From assembly GCA_041747855.1 (NCBI GenBank), contig JBGTEJ010000012.1, positions 1 through 32,355 of the forward strand: a DNA stretch of 32,355 nt. Direction: 5' to 3'. Position numbers and translations under genes: made by a program. This DNA comes from ZC4RG35 sp041747855. Lineage in GTDB: Bacteria; Actinomycetota; Acidimicrobiia; Spongiisociales; ZC4RG35. Under the pieces are notes generated by a model. That model saw only the letters and a list, made by a program, of their open reading frames with translations. It did no database searches and was not told the DNA's origin. Below, one piece after another: positions 21,370 through 29,389 of the stretch (within the stretch, counting starts at the first letter, position 1; each line of letters opens with the position of its first letter).

Positions 21370-23451
21370 CTAACCAGTCATTACCTTCTGGATACCGGCC
21401 ACGATCCTTTGGGCGTCGACCAGGGCATGCTTCTCGATGGCGAACTGGGGCCAGGGCACATCAAAGCCTGTCACCCGACCGATCGGGGCCTTCAGGTCGT
21501 ACAGAGCTTCCTCGGCGATCACCGCAGCCACCTCTGCCGCCACCCCTGCCGCCCCCTGGGGCTCTTGAACGAGAAGGACCCTTCCCGTCTTGACCACCGA
21601 ATCGAGGACGGTCTCGCGATCCCACGGAAACAGTGTTCGCAGGTCGATCACCTCGACTGACGCGTCGACCTGGCTTGCCGCTTTCAGAGCGACCGGGACC
21701 ATCCCGCCGTAGGTGACAAGGGTCAGGTCCGAGCCCGAGAGCCGGATCCGGGCCCGTCCGATCGGAATGGTGTAACGATCGGTCGGGACCTGGTCACGAC
21801 CTGCTCGATAGAGCACCTTCGGCTCCAGGAAAATGACGGGATCCTCGCTCTCGATGGACGAGGCGAGAAGACCTTTTGCGTCGTAAGCAGTCGACGGACA
21901 GACCACGACCAGTCCCGGAGCATGGACGAAATAGGCCTCGGGAGAGTCGCAATGGTGTTCGTGTGCACCGATACCGGCACCGTTGGGCCATCGGACCACG
22001 ACGGGGACAGACGACAGTCCTCGCGTCCTGAATCGGAACCGTCCGAGATGGCTGACGATCTGGTCGAATGCCGGATAAACGAACCCGTCGAATTGGATCT
22101 CGGCAATCGGCCGTGCCCCAGCCAGGGCCATACCAACGGCACTCCCCACTATCCCCGACTCGTTGAGTGGAGTGTCGATAACGCGATCCGCCCCGAACTC
22201 TGCCTGGAGACCTTCCGTGATCCGGAACACCCCCCCGGCCAACCCCACGTCCTCCCCAAGGACGATCACGTCCTCATCCCTTTCCATCTCCTGGTGGAGG
22301 GTTGCGTTGATCGCCTCGGCCATAGTCCAGGACTCCGTTGGCCCGGTCACGGGCTCGTCCTCTCCGATGTTCCAGAGTTCGTCCTCGGTGAATTGCGTGA
22401 GGACTTCGCCGTGGGCCGCCTGCATGAGGTGTAACTGGTCGGCTACGTGGGCGGGGATCCGATGGAACCCATGTCGGATGGCGTCGTCACGGGATGGGAG
22501 GGGTAGGGCCTCGATCGCGGTGATGGCCGCGTTGACCGAGTCGGTCACCTCCATCGCCACCTTTTCACCAACCCGTTCGTCCCACTCTCCCCGGTGTTCC
22601 AGGAACCGGCGCAGCCGTTCGATCGGGTCTTTCGCGCGCCACTCGTCCACCTCTGCCGGACTTCGGTACAGCCATTGGTCGTCGGCAGTGGCATGAGCAC
22701 CGTACCGGTATGTCATCGCCTCGATCAGAGTCGGTCCCTCTCCCCGACGGGCCTTGTAGACGGCTCTGCGGGTGGCCAGGTAGACAGCAATCGGGTCCAT
22801 ACCGTCGACACGCACGCCTTCGAATCCATAGGCCTCGGCCTTCTGAGCGATCGTCTCGGAGGCGGTCTGCAGGCCGTAGGGGACCGAGATGGCGTAGAGA
22901 TTGTTGGCGCAGATGAAGACGGTCGGGGTCTTCCACACACCGGCGAAGTTCATCCCGGAGTGGAAGTCGACCTCCGAAGTGGCCCCGTCCCCGAAGTACG
23001 CCGCGGTCACTGTCTTTTGTCCCTGAAGCCTGGTGAAGTATGAGTAGCCGACTGCATGGGGGAGCTGGCTGGCAATCGGGACGGTCACTATCCCGGTCCG
23101 GTACTTCTCCATGTCCCAGTCGGCGTTGGGGAGACCCTTCCAATAGGCGAGGAGGACCTCCATCGGGAGGCCCCTGGTGACCTGGACTCCATGTTCCCGA
23201 TACGAAGGAAAGACGAAGTCCTCCGGTTCCAAAGCCAGGGCTGACCCGACCTGAACCGCCTCCTGGCCCTCCAACATGGCATAGGTCCCGATCCTCCCCT
23301 GGCGCTGCAGAGCGAGCATGCGCCGGTCCAACTCCCTGGCGAGGACCATGTTGCGGTACATCACCTGATACAGATCCGCGTCGAGTCCGGGGTCCTCTCC
23401 GACCAGGGTGCCATCGGGGTCGATGATGCTCAGGGTCTCGTACCGGCCCAT
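21370..23451 (-). CDS. 2-oxo acid dehydrogenase E1, alpha and beta subunits fused
   Basis: The 693-residue protein joins both halves of a thiamine-diphosphate E1 enzyme. The alpha part (about residues 1-340) has IGTYAMLEGQEAVQVGSALA, the cofactor motif YFGDGATSEVDFHSGMNFA to ICANNLYAISVP, and TYRYGAHATADD. The beta part (from about residue 365) begins TMAEAINATLHQEMERDED and has VIVLGEDVGLAGGVF, DTPLNESGIVGSAVGMALAG and the GAHEHHCDSPEAYFVHAPGL segment. It decarboxylates a branched-chain 2-oxo acid or pyruvate and hands the acyl group to a lipoyl E2. No E2 or E3 gene is in the window. ATG 23451 follows a CAGACT box by 7 bases; the open frame extends upstream but overlaps hisC. The branched-chain preference is a guess. 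Confidence 0.92.
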   Translation of the reverse strand: MGRYETLSIIDPDGTLVGEDPGLDADLYQVMYRNMVLARELDRRMLALQRQGRIGTYAMLEGQEAVQVGSALALEPEDFVFPSYREHGVQVTRGLPMEVLLAYWKGLPNADWDMEKYRTGIVTVPIASQLPHAVGYSYFTRLQGQKTVTAAYFGDGATSEVDFHSGMNFAGVWKTPTVFICANNLYAISVPYGLQTASETIAQKAEAYGFEGVRVDGMDPIAVYLATRRAVYKARRGEGPTLIEAMTYRYGAHATADDQWLYRSPAEVDEWRAKDPIERLRRFLEHRGEWDERVGEKVAMEVTDSVNAAITAIEALPLPSRDDAIRHGFHRIPAHVADQLHLMQAAHGEVLTQFTEDELWNIGEDEPVTGPTESWTMAEAINATLHQEMERDEDVIVLGEDVGLAGGVFRITEGLQAEFGADRVIDTPLNESGIVGSAVGMALAGARPIAEIQFDGFVYPAFDQIVSHLGRFRFRTRGLSSVPVVVRWPNGAGIGAHEHHCDSPEAYFVHAPGLVVVCPSTAYDAKGLLASSIESEDPVIFLEPKVLYRAGRDQVPTDRYTIPIGRARIRLSGSDLTLVTYGGMVPVALKAASQVDASVEVIDLRTLFPWDRETVLDSVVKTGRVLLVQEPQGAAGVAAEVAAVIAEEALYDLKAPIGRVTGFDVPWPQFAIEKHALVDAQRIVAGIQKVMTG

Positions 23452-23458
23452 TGGCATG

Positions 23459-23464
23459 AGTCTG
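23459..23464 (-). promoter_or_regulatory. -10 box of the E1 gene, leaderless arrangement
   Basis: CAGACT on the minus strand, then 7 bases, then ATG 23451. It lies in the string TGTGGCAGACT shared with 6353-6363. Confidence 0.35.
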
Positions 23465-23471
23465 CCACATC

Positions 23472-23502
23472 TTGACGGCCCCCGGTCTTTGATGGTTATG
23501 TT
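23472..23502 (+). promoter_or_regulatory. hisC promoter, leaderless arrangement
   Basis: TTGACG (23472-23477), a 19-base spacer and TATGTT (23497-23502), then 7 bases to ATG 23510. It overlaps the divergent E1 promoter region. Confidence 0.45.
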
Positions 23503-23509
23503 GTCGTCG

Positions 23510-24583
23510 ATGCCGCAACTACGTCCCGAGATTGCGTCCCTCTCTCCATATATCCCGGGACGACCCATTGAAGAGGTGGCCAGGGAGATCGGGTTCGGCG
23601 TCGAGGACATAGTCAAACTGGCCTCGAATGAGAGTCCTGACGGCCCATTTCCGGGCGTTGCCGAGTCGGTGTCCGCGGTTCTGAAGGAGTCCAACCGGTA
23701 CCCCGACAACGATGCCTGGGACCTGGTCGGAATCATGGGGGTGGAGTTGGGGGTAGATCCTTCTAGTGTCCTGCTGGCCAACGGCAGTGTTGCCCTGATT
23801 GGTGACATCAGCAACGCGGTCGGGGGTGGGACGACCAATGTGGTCTACGGTTGGCCGAGTTTCGTTATGTATCGGCTGGCGACAGCCTGGGCGGGTAGTG
23901 AGGCGAGGGAGGTCCCACTACTGGGTGACCACTCGTTCGATCTCGAGGGGATGTTCAATGCCATCGATGGTTCGACGAGCGTGGTTTTCGTGTGCAACCC
24001 GAACAACCCGACCGGGACCGTTCGACCGGGGGACGAGGTGGAGGAGTTCGTATTGTCTGTTCCCGACTCGGTGACGGTCGTCGTCGATGAGGCATATCAC
24101 GAGTTCGCAAGGGAGCCCTACAGGAGCTTGCTGCCACTTGCGGCAGAGCGACCGAACCTCGTGGTACTACGTACCTTTTCCAAGATTTACGCCCTGGCCG
24201 GACTCAGAATCGGCTACGGGGTGAGCCATCCCGACACGGTTGCGAGTCTGAGGAAGATACAAGCCCCTTTCTCGGTCGGAAGGGTCGCCCAGACGGCCGC
24301 CAGGGTCTCTCTCGGTCAACCGGATGAGCTGGCGAGAAGAGTGGCGGCAAATGCGATCGGACGTCGTTTCCTCGAGACCGCCTTGGTGGATCGGGGACTT
24401 GAAACCGTTCCCAGCCAAACCAATTTCGTTTTCTTCCGTACCCTTGATGAGAACCTGGTCTCAGACGCCCTGTCCGCGCAAGGAGTGATCGTTCGGCCTA
24501 TGTCCCAGGGGTGGATCAGGGTCACCGTGGGTCACGAGCATGAGAACCGTCAGTTTGTGGAGGCTCTGGACCGGTCACTGTGA
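23510..24583 (+). CDS. hisC: histidinol-phosphate aminotransferase family protein
   Basis: The 357-residue class I/II PLP aminotransferase begins MPQLRPEIASLSPYIPGRP with the HisC-typical 'SPYxPGRP...KLASNESP' entry. Visible parts are the NPNNPTGT substrate loop, the VVVDEAYHEFAREPYRS segment (Asp contacting the PLP ring), the cofactor lysine in TFSKIYALAGLRIGYG, and a late arginine in GWIRVTVGHEHENRQF. HisC converts imidazole-acetol phosphate and glutamate to histidinol phosphate; close relatives act on aromatic amino acids. No other his genes are near, so an aromatic or broad role is possible. A leaderless promoter and the divergent E1 gene fix the start at ATG 23510 rather than upstream ATGs. 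Confidence 0.88.
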   Translation: MPQLRPEIASLSPYIPGRPIEEVAREIGFGVEDIVKLASNESPDGPFPGVAESVSAVLKESNRYPDNDAWDLVGIMGVELGVDPSSVLLANGSVALIGDISNAVGGGTTNVVYGWPSFVMYRLATAWAGSEAREVPLLGDHSFDLEGMFNAIDGSTSVVFVCNPNNPTGTVRPGDEVEEFVLSVPDSVTVVVDEAYHEFAREPYRSLLPLAAERPNLVVLRTFSKIYALAGLRIGYGVSHPDTVASLRKIQAPFSVGRVAQTAARVSLGQPDELARRVAANAIGRRFLETALVDRGLETVPSQTNFVFFRTLDENLVSDALSAQGVIVRPMSQGWIRVTVGHEHENRQFVEALDRSL

Positions 24584-24611
24584 GGAGCTTCCTGCTCCGG
24601 GTCTCTTCGAG

Positions 24612-24623
24612 CTGAGATCTCAG
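24612..24623. promoter_or_regulatory. palindrome CTGAGATCTCAG upstream of the transporter operon
   Basis: This is the same 12-base palindrome found at 11043-11054. It lies 29 bases after hisC and 85 bases before the MMPL gene. Confidence 0.3.
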
Positions 24624-24635
24624 ACGACTGCAGGG

Positions 24636-24661
24636 TTTGGTGTTGTTTAACGGCGACACCA
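24636..24661. promoter_or_regulatory. inverted repeat TTGGTGT / ACACCAA before the MMPL gene
   Basis: A 7-bp inverted repeat with a 12-base spacer lies about 50-70 bases upstream of the GTG start. It could be an operator or an RNA hairpin. No clear promoter boxes were recognised in this 124-base gap. Confidence 0.3.
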
Positions 24662-24707
24662 ATATTCGTCGTCCTATTCGTCTAGTCGTCCCAGGTCTGG
24701 AGTATTC

Positions 24708-27281
24708 GTGAAAGCAGTCGTTGGTGCCCTCGCGACCCTGGCGCGCCGGTTCCCATGGTCGGTCATTGTTTCAGCCCTGGTTCTGACCGGGATCTTTGGC
24801 TATTTCTCGGGCCAGGTCGTGGTCGCCTCGGGGAACGAGGGTTTCGCGCCCGACGGTGTCGAGATCTCGGCGTCGGAGAGGATCAACGAGAAGTTCGGCG
24901 AAGAGAGCCAGGAGAGCACGGTCCAGATCCTTCTCATCGACGATGGCGGAGATGTGATCACGAGGGAAGGGTTGCTCGCCGCCCGACAGACCGAGGCGGC
25001 GATCCTCGAGTCGGAAGTGGGGTTCAACATCTCCGAACGCCCCGAGAGGCCCGGTGTCATTCACTTTCTCATGGGCGTTAATGAGGCCATAGCCGACCAG
25101 TCGATTCCGGATGATGAGATCACCGACGAGAGGGTCAAGGAACTCTTTCGAGATTCGATAGACCCTGAGGCTTCAACCCCAGAACAATCCTCGTTCCTGC
25201 TGAGGCTGGTTTCTGAGGACTTCGATTCGGCGACGACGAGTGCTTCGGGAGGGATGGTCCTCGCGTTCATCCGCTCTTTCGAAGGGGATGCCGAGGAGGC
25301 CTTCAACGCCCAGATCGAGGCTGAGGAGGAGATGGCGGGGAGAATCGCCCAGATAGACAGCGATCTGTCGATCCGCCCGTTCTCATTCCTGCTCCTGCTC
25401 ACCGGGATGGACGACTTCACTCAAGAAGTAGGGAGGTTGTTCGGTCTCGCCTTCATGGTGATCTTCTTGCTGCTGCTCTTTGTTTACTGGCTGCCCCCCG
25501 GTTCGGCGGGGAGCATGACCTCTTCGGTCCGGAGAACTTTGGCGGACACATTGTTGGCGCTGCTTGCCCTCATCATGGCCATCACCTGGACCCAGGGTCT
25601 GGGGTACCTGCTCGAACAGGTGGGTGTAATTTCTGCGTTCTCGGCCCCAACTCAGATCGTCCCGATCCTCCTGGTTGGACTTGGTATCGATTTCGCCATC
25701 CATCTCTTCTCCCGCTACCGGGAGGAGGTCGGGAGTGGTCTCAGCGTTGACCGCGCCATGGATCGAGCGGTGCGGACGGTCGGTATCTCGCTGGTGCTCG
25801 CCACCATCACCACGATCATCGGTTTTCTCACCAACATCTTCAACCCGATCCCCGCTCTTGCCGACTTCGGGATCCTGGCGGCTGTAGGGATCCTCTCCGC
25901 CTTCTTGCTCATGCTCACTTTTGGCCCAGCGGTCAGGATCGTCGCCGACCGCAGGGCCGAGCGGAGAGGGACACTCCCTGTCGGCTCGTTGGCCGATCAC
26001 GGGAACCGGGCCATCCCCAGACTCATGGAGAAGGCCTCGGTCCTTGCGGTGCACGCCCCGGTGGCAACCCTGCTCGTCGCCCTGGCCTTGGGTGGTGCCG
26101 GGTATTACGGATTCACACAGTTGGAGGTCCGCTTCTCGTTCACCGATTTCCTCCCTGAGGACTCCCCGTACGTGCAATCACTCGAACTCCTCCAGTCAGA
26201 GTTCGGCGGAGGGTTCGGGGAGCAGACCAAAGTTCTCGTCGAGTCAACCGAGGGATCGCCTCTGAGTGGTTCGGTTCACAACGCCCTGGTCGAGGCTAAC
26301 CAGGGCCTGGCCGGGGTGCCCAATGTGTCGACAATCAACACTCCTCAAGGCCCGGTCGCCAATGCCCTCTCGCCGATCGGACTGCTCGGTCAGATGCTGG
26401 CCCTCGGGCCCGATATGACACCCGTCGTTCTGCTCGAGGCCGCGGATCAGGTCGGCCTGGGGCCGGACCTCACCGTCGACCCCGGAGCCGACATTTCGAT
26501 TCTCTACCGAGCGATGATGGAGGTGGACCCTGACACGGTTTCGAGCGTGGTCTACTTTGACGGGAACCGATTGGATGCTCTTCTCTGGGACATCACCACC
26601 AACGCCGGGGAGAATGTCAGGTCAATCCGGAGGGGTTTGGACACCACGCTCGATCCGGTGAGAGACGCCGGCGCATCGGCTATCGCCACTTCCGACAACA
26701 TCATCGGTGATGTCGTGGTCACAGAACTGACCGAGTCACAGTCGCGGTCGTTGCTGATCACAATTGTAGTGGCCGGCTTGGTCCTCGCCCTCAGCTTCAT
26801 GATCGAGAGCAGACGACCACTGCTCGGGCTGATAACTATCGCCCCGGTTGCCCTGGTGGTGTTCTGGACATACGGGCTGATGTATGCGGCCGGGATTCCG
26901 TTCGGGCCTGTCACAGCCACCCTCGCCGGTCTGGCCATCGGGATCGGTGTTCCCTTCACTGTCCATATCGCTCGACGTTTCATCGAGGACCGGTCTTCGA
27001 AGCCCACCTTCGAGCAAGCAATGCGGTCGACGATGAGGCATACCGGAGGAGCGCTGGCGGGGAGTGCATTCACCACAGTCGCCGGTTTCGGGGTGTTGAT
27101 CACCGCCAGCCTGGTCCCCTTCCGACAGATGGGTCAGGTAACCGCATTTGCCGTCGGATTGTGTCTCGTAGCGGCGATTCTGGTCCTGCCGTCGATGCTT
27201 GCGCTCTGGGATCGTTACCACCGGAGGAAGGGCGATTTGGAGGGATTCGTGAAGAGTGAATCGGTAGCTCCGTCGGAGTAG
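24708..27281 (+). CDS. MMPL/RND family transporter
   Basis: The 857-residue protein has the RND layout: one N-terminal membrane helix (SVIVSALVLTGIFGYFSG), a large extracytoplasmic domain (about residues 40-225), a five-helix bundle, a second single helix near residue 450, a second large domain and a final five-helix bundle. The motif LVGLGIDFAIHLFSRYREEV, with the membrane Asp expected to carry protons, is in the first bundle. The matching place in the second bundle is IGIGVPFTVHIARRF without the Asp. Such proteins export lipids, hopanoids or other hydrophobic compounds across the membrane. GTG 24708 has GGAG 5 bases upstream. It heads a run of genes to 30174 with short gaps or overlaps. Confidence 0.9.
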   Translation: MKAVVGALATLARRFPWSVIVSALVLTGIFGYFSGQVVVASGNEGFAPDGVEISASERINEKFGEESQESTVQILLIDDGGDVITREGLLAARQTEAAILESEVGFNISERPERPGVIHFLMGVNEAIADQSIPDDEITDERVKELFRDSIDPEASTPEQSSFLLRLVSEDFDSATTSASGGMVLAFIRSFEGDAEEAFNAQIEAEEEMAGRIAQIDSDLSIRPFSFLLLLTGMDDFTQEVGRLFGLAFMVIFLLLLFVYWLPPGSAGSMTSSVRRTLADTLLALLALIMAITWTQGLGYLLEQVGVISAFSAPTQIVPILLVGLGIDFAIHLFSRYREEVGSGLSVDRAMDRAVRTVGISLVLATITTIIGFLTNIFNPIPALADFGILAAVGILSAFLLMLTFGPAVRIVADRRAERRGTLPVGSLADHGNRAIPRLMEKASVLAVHAPVATLLVALALGGAGYYGFTQLEVRFSFTDFLPEDSPYVQSLELLQSEFGGGFGEQTKVLVESTEGSPLSGSVHNALVEANQGLAGVPNVSTINTPQGPVANALSPIGLLGQMLALGPDMTPVVLLEAADQVGLGPDLTVDPGADISILYRAMMEVDPDTVSSVVYFDGNRLDALLWDITTNAGENVRSIRRGLDTTLDPVRDAGASAIATSDNIIGDVVVTELTESQSRSLLITIVVAGLVLALSFMIESRRPLLGLITIAPVALVVFWTYGLMYAAGIPFGPVTATLAGLAIGIGVPFTVHIARRFIEDRSSKPTFEQAMRSTMRHTGGALAGSAFTTVAGFGVLITASLVPFRQMGQVTAFAVGLCLVAAILVLPSMLALWDRYHRRKGDLEGFVKSESVAPSE

Positions 27282-27326
27282 CCCTCCCAGAAGGCACAAT
27301 TGGCCCGGCGTCAGACGAACGGTGCA

Positions 27327-28316
27327 ATGGACCTCACACGTATCAACAAGGAAGCGAAGAGCCTGCTCCCGTTCGCCCAGAGAGTGCTGAAGAGGTACTC
27401 CTTCCTCGCCAGGGAAGTCACCCACCTGGCCACTCACTCCAACGTGATGTATCAGGTGATATCCGAATCCGGTCAACAGATGGTCCTCAGAGTGGGAACG
27501 CCTCACGCCAACACCCGTTCGAACATCGGCTACGAGGTCGCCTGGGTCGACGCCCTAGGACGGGAGACCAACCTGGATGTCGTGAAACCGATCCGGACGG
27601 CCGGAGGTGCCCTGATCGTCGACGAGCACGACGAGGCCCTCGGCATGACCCGCCCATGCGTGCTCTTCACCTGGATACCCGGGGCCCCCCTAGGGAGTGG
27701 CGCCGGCCCGTTCGGTTATCGCCTCCTCGGCCAGATGTCCGCCAGTCTCCAGGCTCATGGCAAGACCTGGCAGCCTGAGGGGGGTCTCGATGCGATGAGA
27801 AGATGGGATCGCCTCTTTTACTATGGGACCGATATCGACCAGGTGGTGGTGTCCAACCCTGTCTACGGGCACCTGTTCGAGATCCAGCGACGGAGCATCA
27901 TCATGAAAGCTAGCGACCTGGCCTCTCAGGTCATCAAGGACTCCTGGGCTGCCGATCGCGCCCAGGTGGTCCATGGCGACCTACATGAGTGGAACGTCCA
28001 CATGGCCGGTAGTCGGTTGTACGCCTTCGACTTCGAGGATGTAATGGTGGCTCTGCCTGCTCAGGATGTGGCCACGAGCCTCTATCACTCACGCAACGAC
28101 GATCAGAAAGCGGCAATACATAAGGCCTTCCGGAAAGGCTTCGAGTCGGTGGCACCATGGCCGATCATCGACGAGTCCCAACTCGACGGGTTCCATGCCG
28201 CCCGCCAGATCATGCTCATGAACTACGCCGCCCGGACACTTCCCCTTGGGGAGGCCCAGGTCTACATCGATGCAGTGATGCCCTGGCTCGACTCATACTC
28301 ACGTCGGTACGGTTGA
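27327..28316 (+). CDS. aminoglycoside-phosphotransferase-fold kinase (SrkA/homoserine-kinase-like)
   Basis: The protein (329 residues from this ATG) has the APH kinase core: a nucleotide-binding lobe with VLRVG, then the catalytic loop AQVVHGDLHEWNVHMAG (HGDLHxxN) and the metal-binding LYAFDFEDVMVALPAQDVAT (DFED). This layout is shared by stress-response kinase A, homoserine kinase II and choline kinases as well as drug-resistance enzymes. The neighbours suggest a metabolic or protein-kinase role, not resistance. A TTG at 27300 would add nine residues; neither start has a good ribosome site. The gene lies 45 bases after the transporter, and its stop overlaps the next start (TTGA). Confidence 0.8.
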   Translation: MDLTRINKEAKSLLPFAQRVLKRYSFLAREVTHLATHSNVMYQVISESGQQMVLRVGTPHANTRSNIGYEVAWVDALGRETNLDVVKPIRTAGGALIVDEHDEALGMTRPCVLFTWIPGAPLGSGAGPFGYRLLGQMSASLQAHGKTWQPEGGLDAMRRWDRLFYYGTDIDQVVVSNPVYGHLFEIQRRSIIMKASDLASQVIKDSWAADRAQVVHGDLHEWNVHMAGSRLYAFDFEDVMVALPAQDVATSLYHSRNDDQKAAIHKAFRKGFESVAPWPIIDESQLDGFHAARQIMLMNYAARTLPLGEAQVYIDAVMPWLDSYSRRYG

Positions 28317-28954
28317 CAGTCTTCGAGGATCGTCGTGAGGCGGGGAGGGCTCTGGCGCAAGCCGTCGCCGCCCACGGTCCGGTCGAGCCAATGGTCATGG
28401 CCCTTCCTCGGGGTGGTGTCCCTGTCGGGTACGAAGTCGCGGACAGCCTGAAGTGCCCACTCGACGTCCTCTTGGTACGAAAGCTCGGGCTGCCGGGACA
28501 ACCCGAGCTGGCTATGGGGGCCATCGCCGAAGGGGGAATCGTGATCCGCAACCACGACGTCATCGATCTTGCCGATGTCGGGAAGGCCGAATTCGATGCG
28601 GTGGCCGCAGCGGAGGCGCAGATCCTGGGGACACATGTGTCGCGATTCCGTGATCCGCACCCTCCCATCGCCCCGGCAGGGCACACCGTCCTCATCGTCG
28701 ATGACGGTCTAGCCACCGGCTCTACTGCTCTGGCCGGGGTGGCAGCAATGCATCACAAAGGAGCCTTGGAAGTTTGGGTGTGCGTCCCTGTTGCCCCCCA
28801 AGAAACCGTGGCGAAGATGGCGGAGGTGGCTGACCGGGTGGTCGTTCTCTCCACCCCGAGGCCCTTTCTCGCAGTCGGGGTCTGGTATCGAAATTTCGCT
28901 CAAACCAGTGACGAGGAAGTCAGGTCATTGCTCGCCAATTCGCGGCTACGGTGA
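28313..28954 (+). CDS. phosphoribosyltransferase family protein
   Basis: The 213-residue protein has the type I phosphoribosyltransferase PRPP loop VLIVDDGLATGSTALAGV. Upstream it has the characteristic MVMALPRGGVPVGYEVADSL and LLVRKLGLPGQPELAMGAIA of a family usually annotated only as 'phosphoribosyltransferase' (Rv0571c-like). These enzymes bind PRPP or a related phosphosugar, but no reaction is established for this branch. TTG 28313 overlaps the kinase stop as TTGA, implying translational coupling. It is preceded by the kinase and followed by the DUF3237 gene after 27 bases. Confidence 0.87.
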   Translation: MTVFEDRREAGRALAQAVAAHGPVEPMVMALPRGGVPVGYEVADSLKCPLDVLLVRKLGLPGQPELAMGAIAEGGIVIRNHDVIDLADVGKAEFDAVAAAEAQILGTHVSRFRDPHPPIAPAGHTVLIVDDGLATGSTALAGVAAMHHKGALEVWVCVPVAPQETVAKMAEVADRVVVLSTPRPFLAVGVWYRNFAQTSDEEVRSLLANSRLR

Positions 28955-28981
28955 AGGCTGAATCCAAGTAGAGAGGGACAG

Positions 28982-29389
28982 ATGCCGAGTTTGGAGAAGT
29001 TCTGCACGATCGAGGCCGACATGCAGATGCGGGTCCTGGGCAAGTCGCCAGCCGGGATGCGGATCGACTTCCCCTTCGAGGGAGTGGCCACCGGCCCACA
29101 TTGGGAAGGGGAGCTTCCCGTGCGGGGTGTCGACTACTCGACGGTCCGTTCCGACGGGAACATGGACCTGGACATTCGAGGCGTCATCGGCGAGAAGCGA
29201 GAAGCCGTCGCCTATCGGGCATACGGTGTGTCGACGATGAATCCCGACCAGTCCGCCGACATCAACGAGATCATCACCTTCCAGACCGGGAACGAGAATC
29301 TCGACTGGCTCAACAATCGGATTGGGGTGGCCGTAGGCGGGGGGGCTGCCGGGAAGCTAAAGATCGACCTATTTCTTGTTGCTCGATGA
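28982..29389 (+). CDS. DUF3237 family protein
   Basis: The 135-residue beta-barrel-like protein begins MPSLEKFCTIEADMQMRVLG. It has the family pattern of an early glycine-proline turn (KSPAGMRIDFPFEG), a central 'VRGVDYSTVRSDGNMDLDIRG' region and a late NxxGV strand (NNRIGVAVGGGAAGKL). DUF3237 proteins are small and of uncertain function, with suggested roles in metabolism of aromatic or acyl compounds. GAGAGGGA lies just upstream of ATG 28982. Its last bases overlap the enoyl-CoA hydratase start (ATGA), which links it to acyl-CoA metabolism by context only. Confidence 0.75.
   Translation: MPSLEKFCTIEADMQMRVLGKSPAGMRIDFPFEGVATGPHWEGELPVRGVDYSTVRSDGNMDLDIRGVIGEKREAVAYRAYGVSTMNPDQSADINEIITFQTGNENLDWLNNRIGVAVGGGAAGKLKIDLFLVAR

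Noticed and set aside
25383..26177. Long open frame antisense to the MMPL transporter
   Set aside because: It lies wholly within a clear RND gene, has low-complexity charged composition and matches no family. Similar antisense frames over other GC-rich genes (for example 7933-8667, 16848-17765 and 19208-20098) were dropped for the same reason.
27327..28316. Aminoglycoside resistance enzyme
   Set aside because: The APH fold is shared by many metabolic kinases, and the operon context and sequence give no sign of a resistance role.
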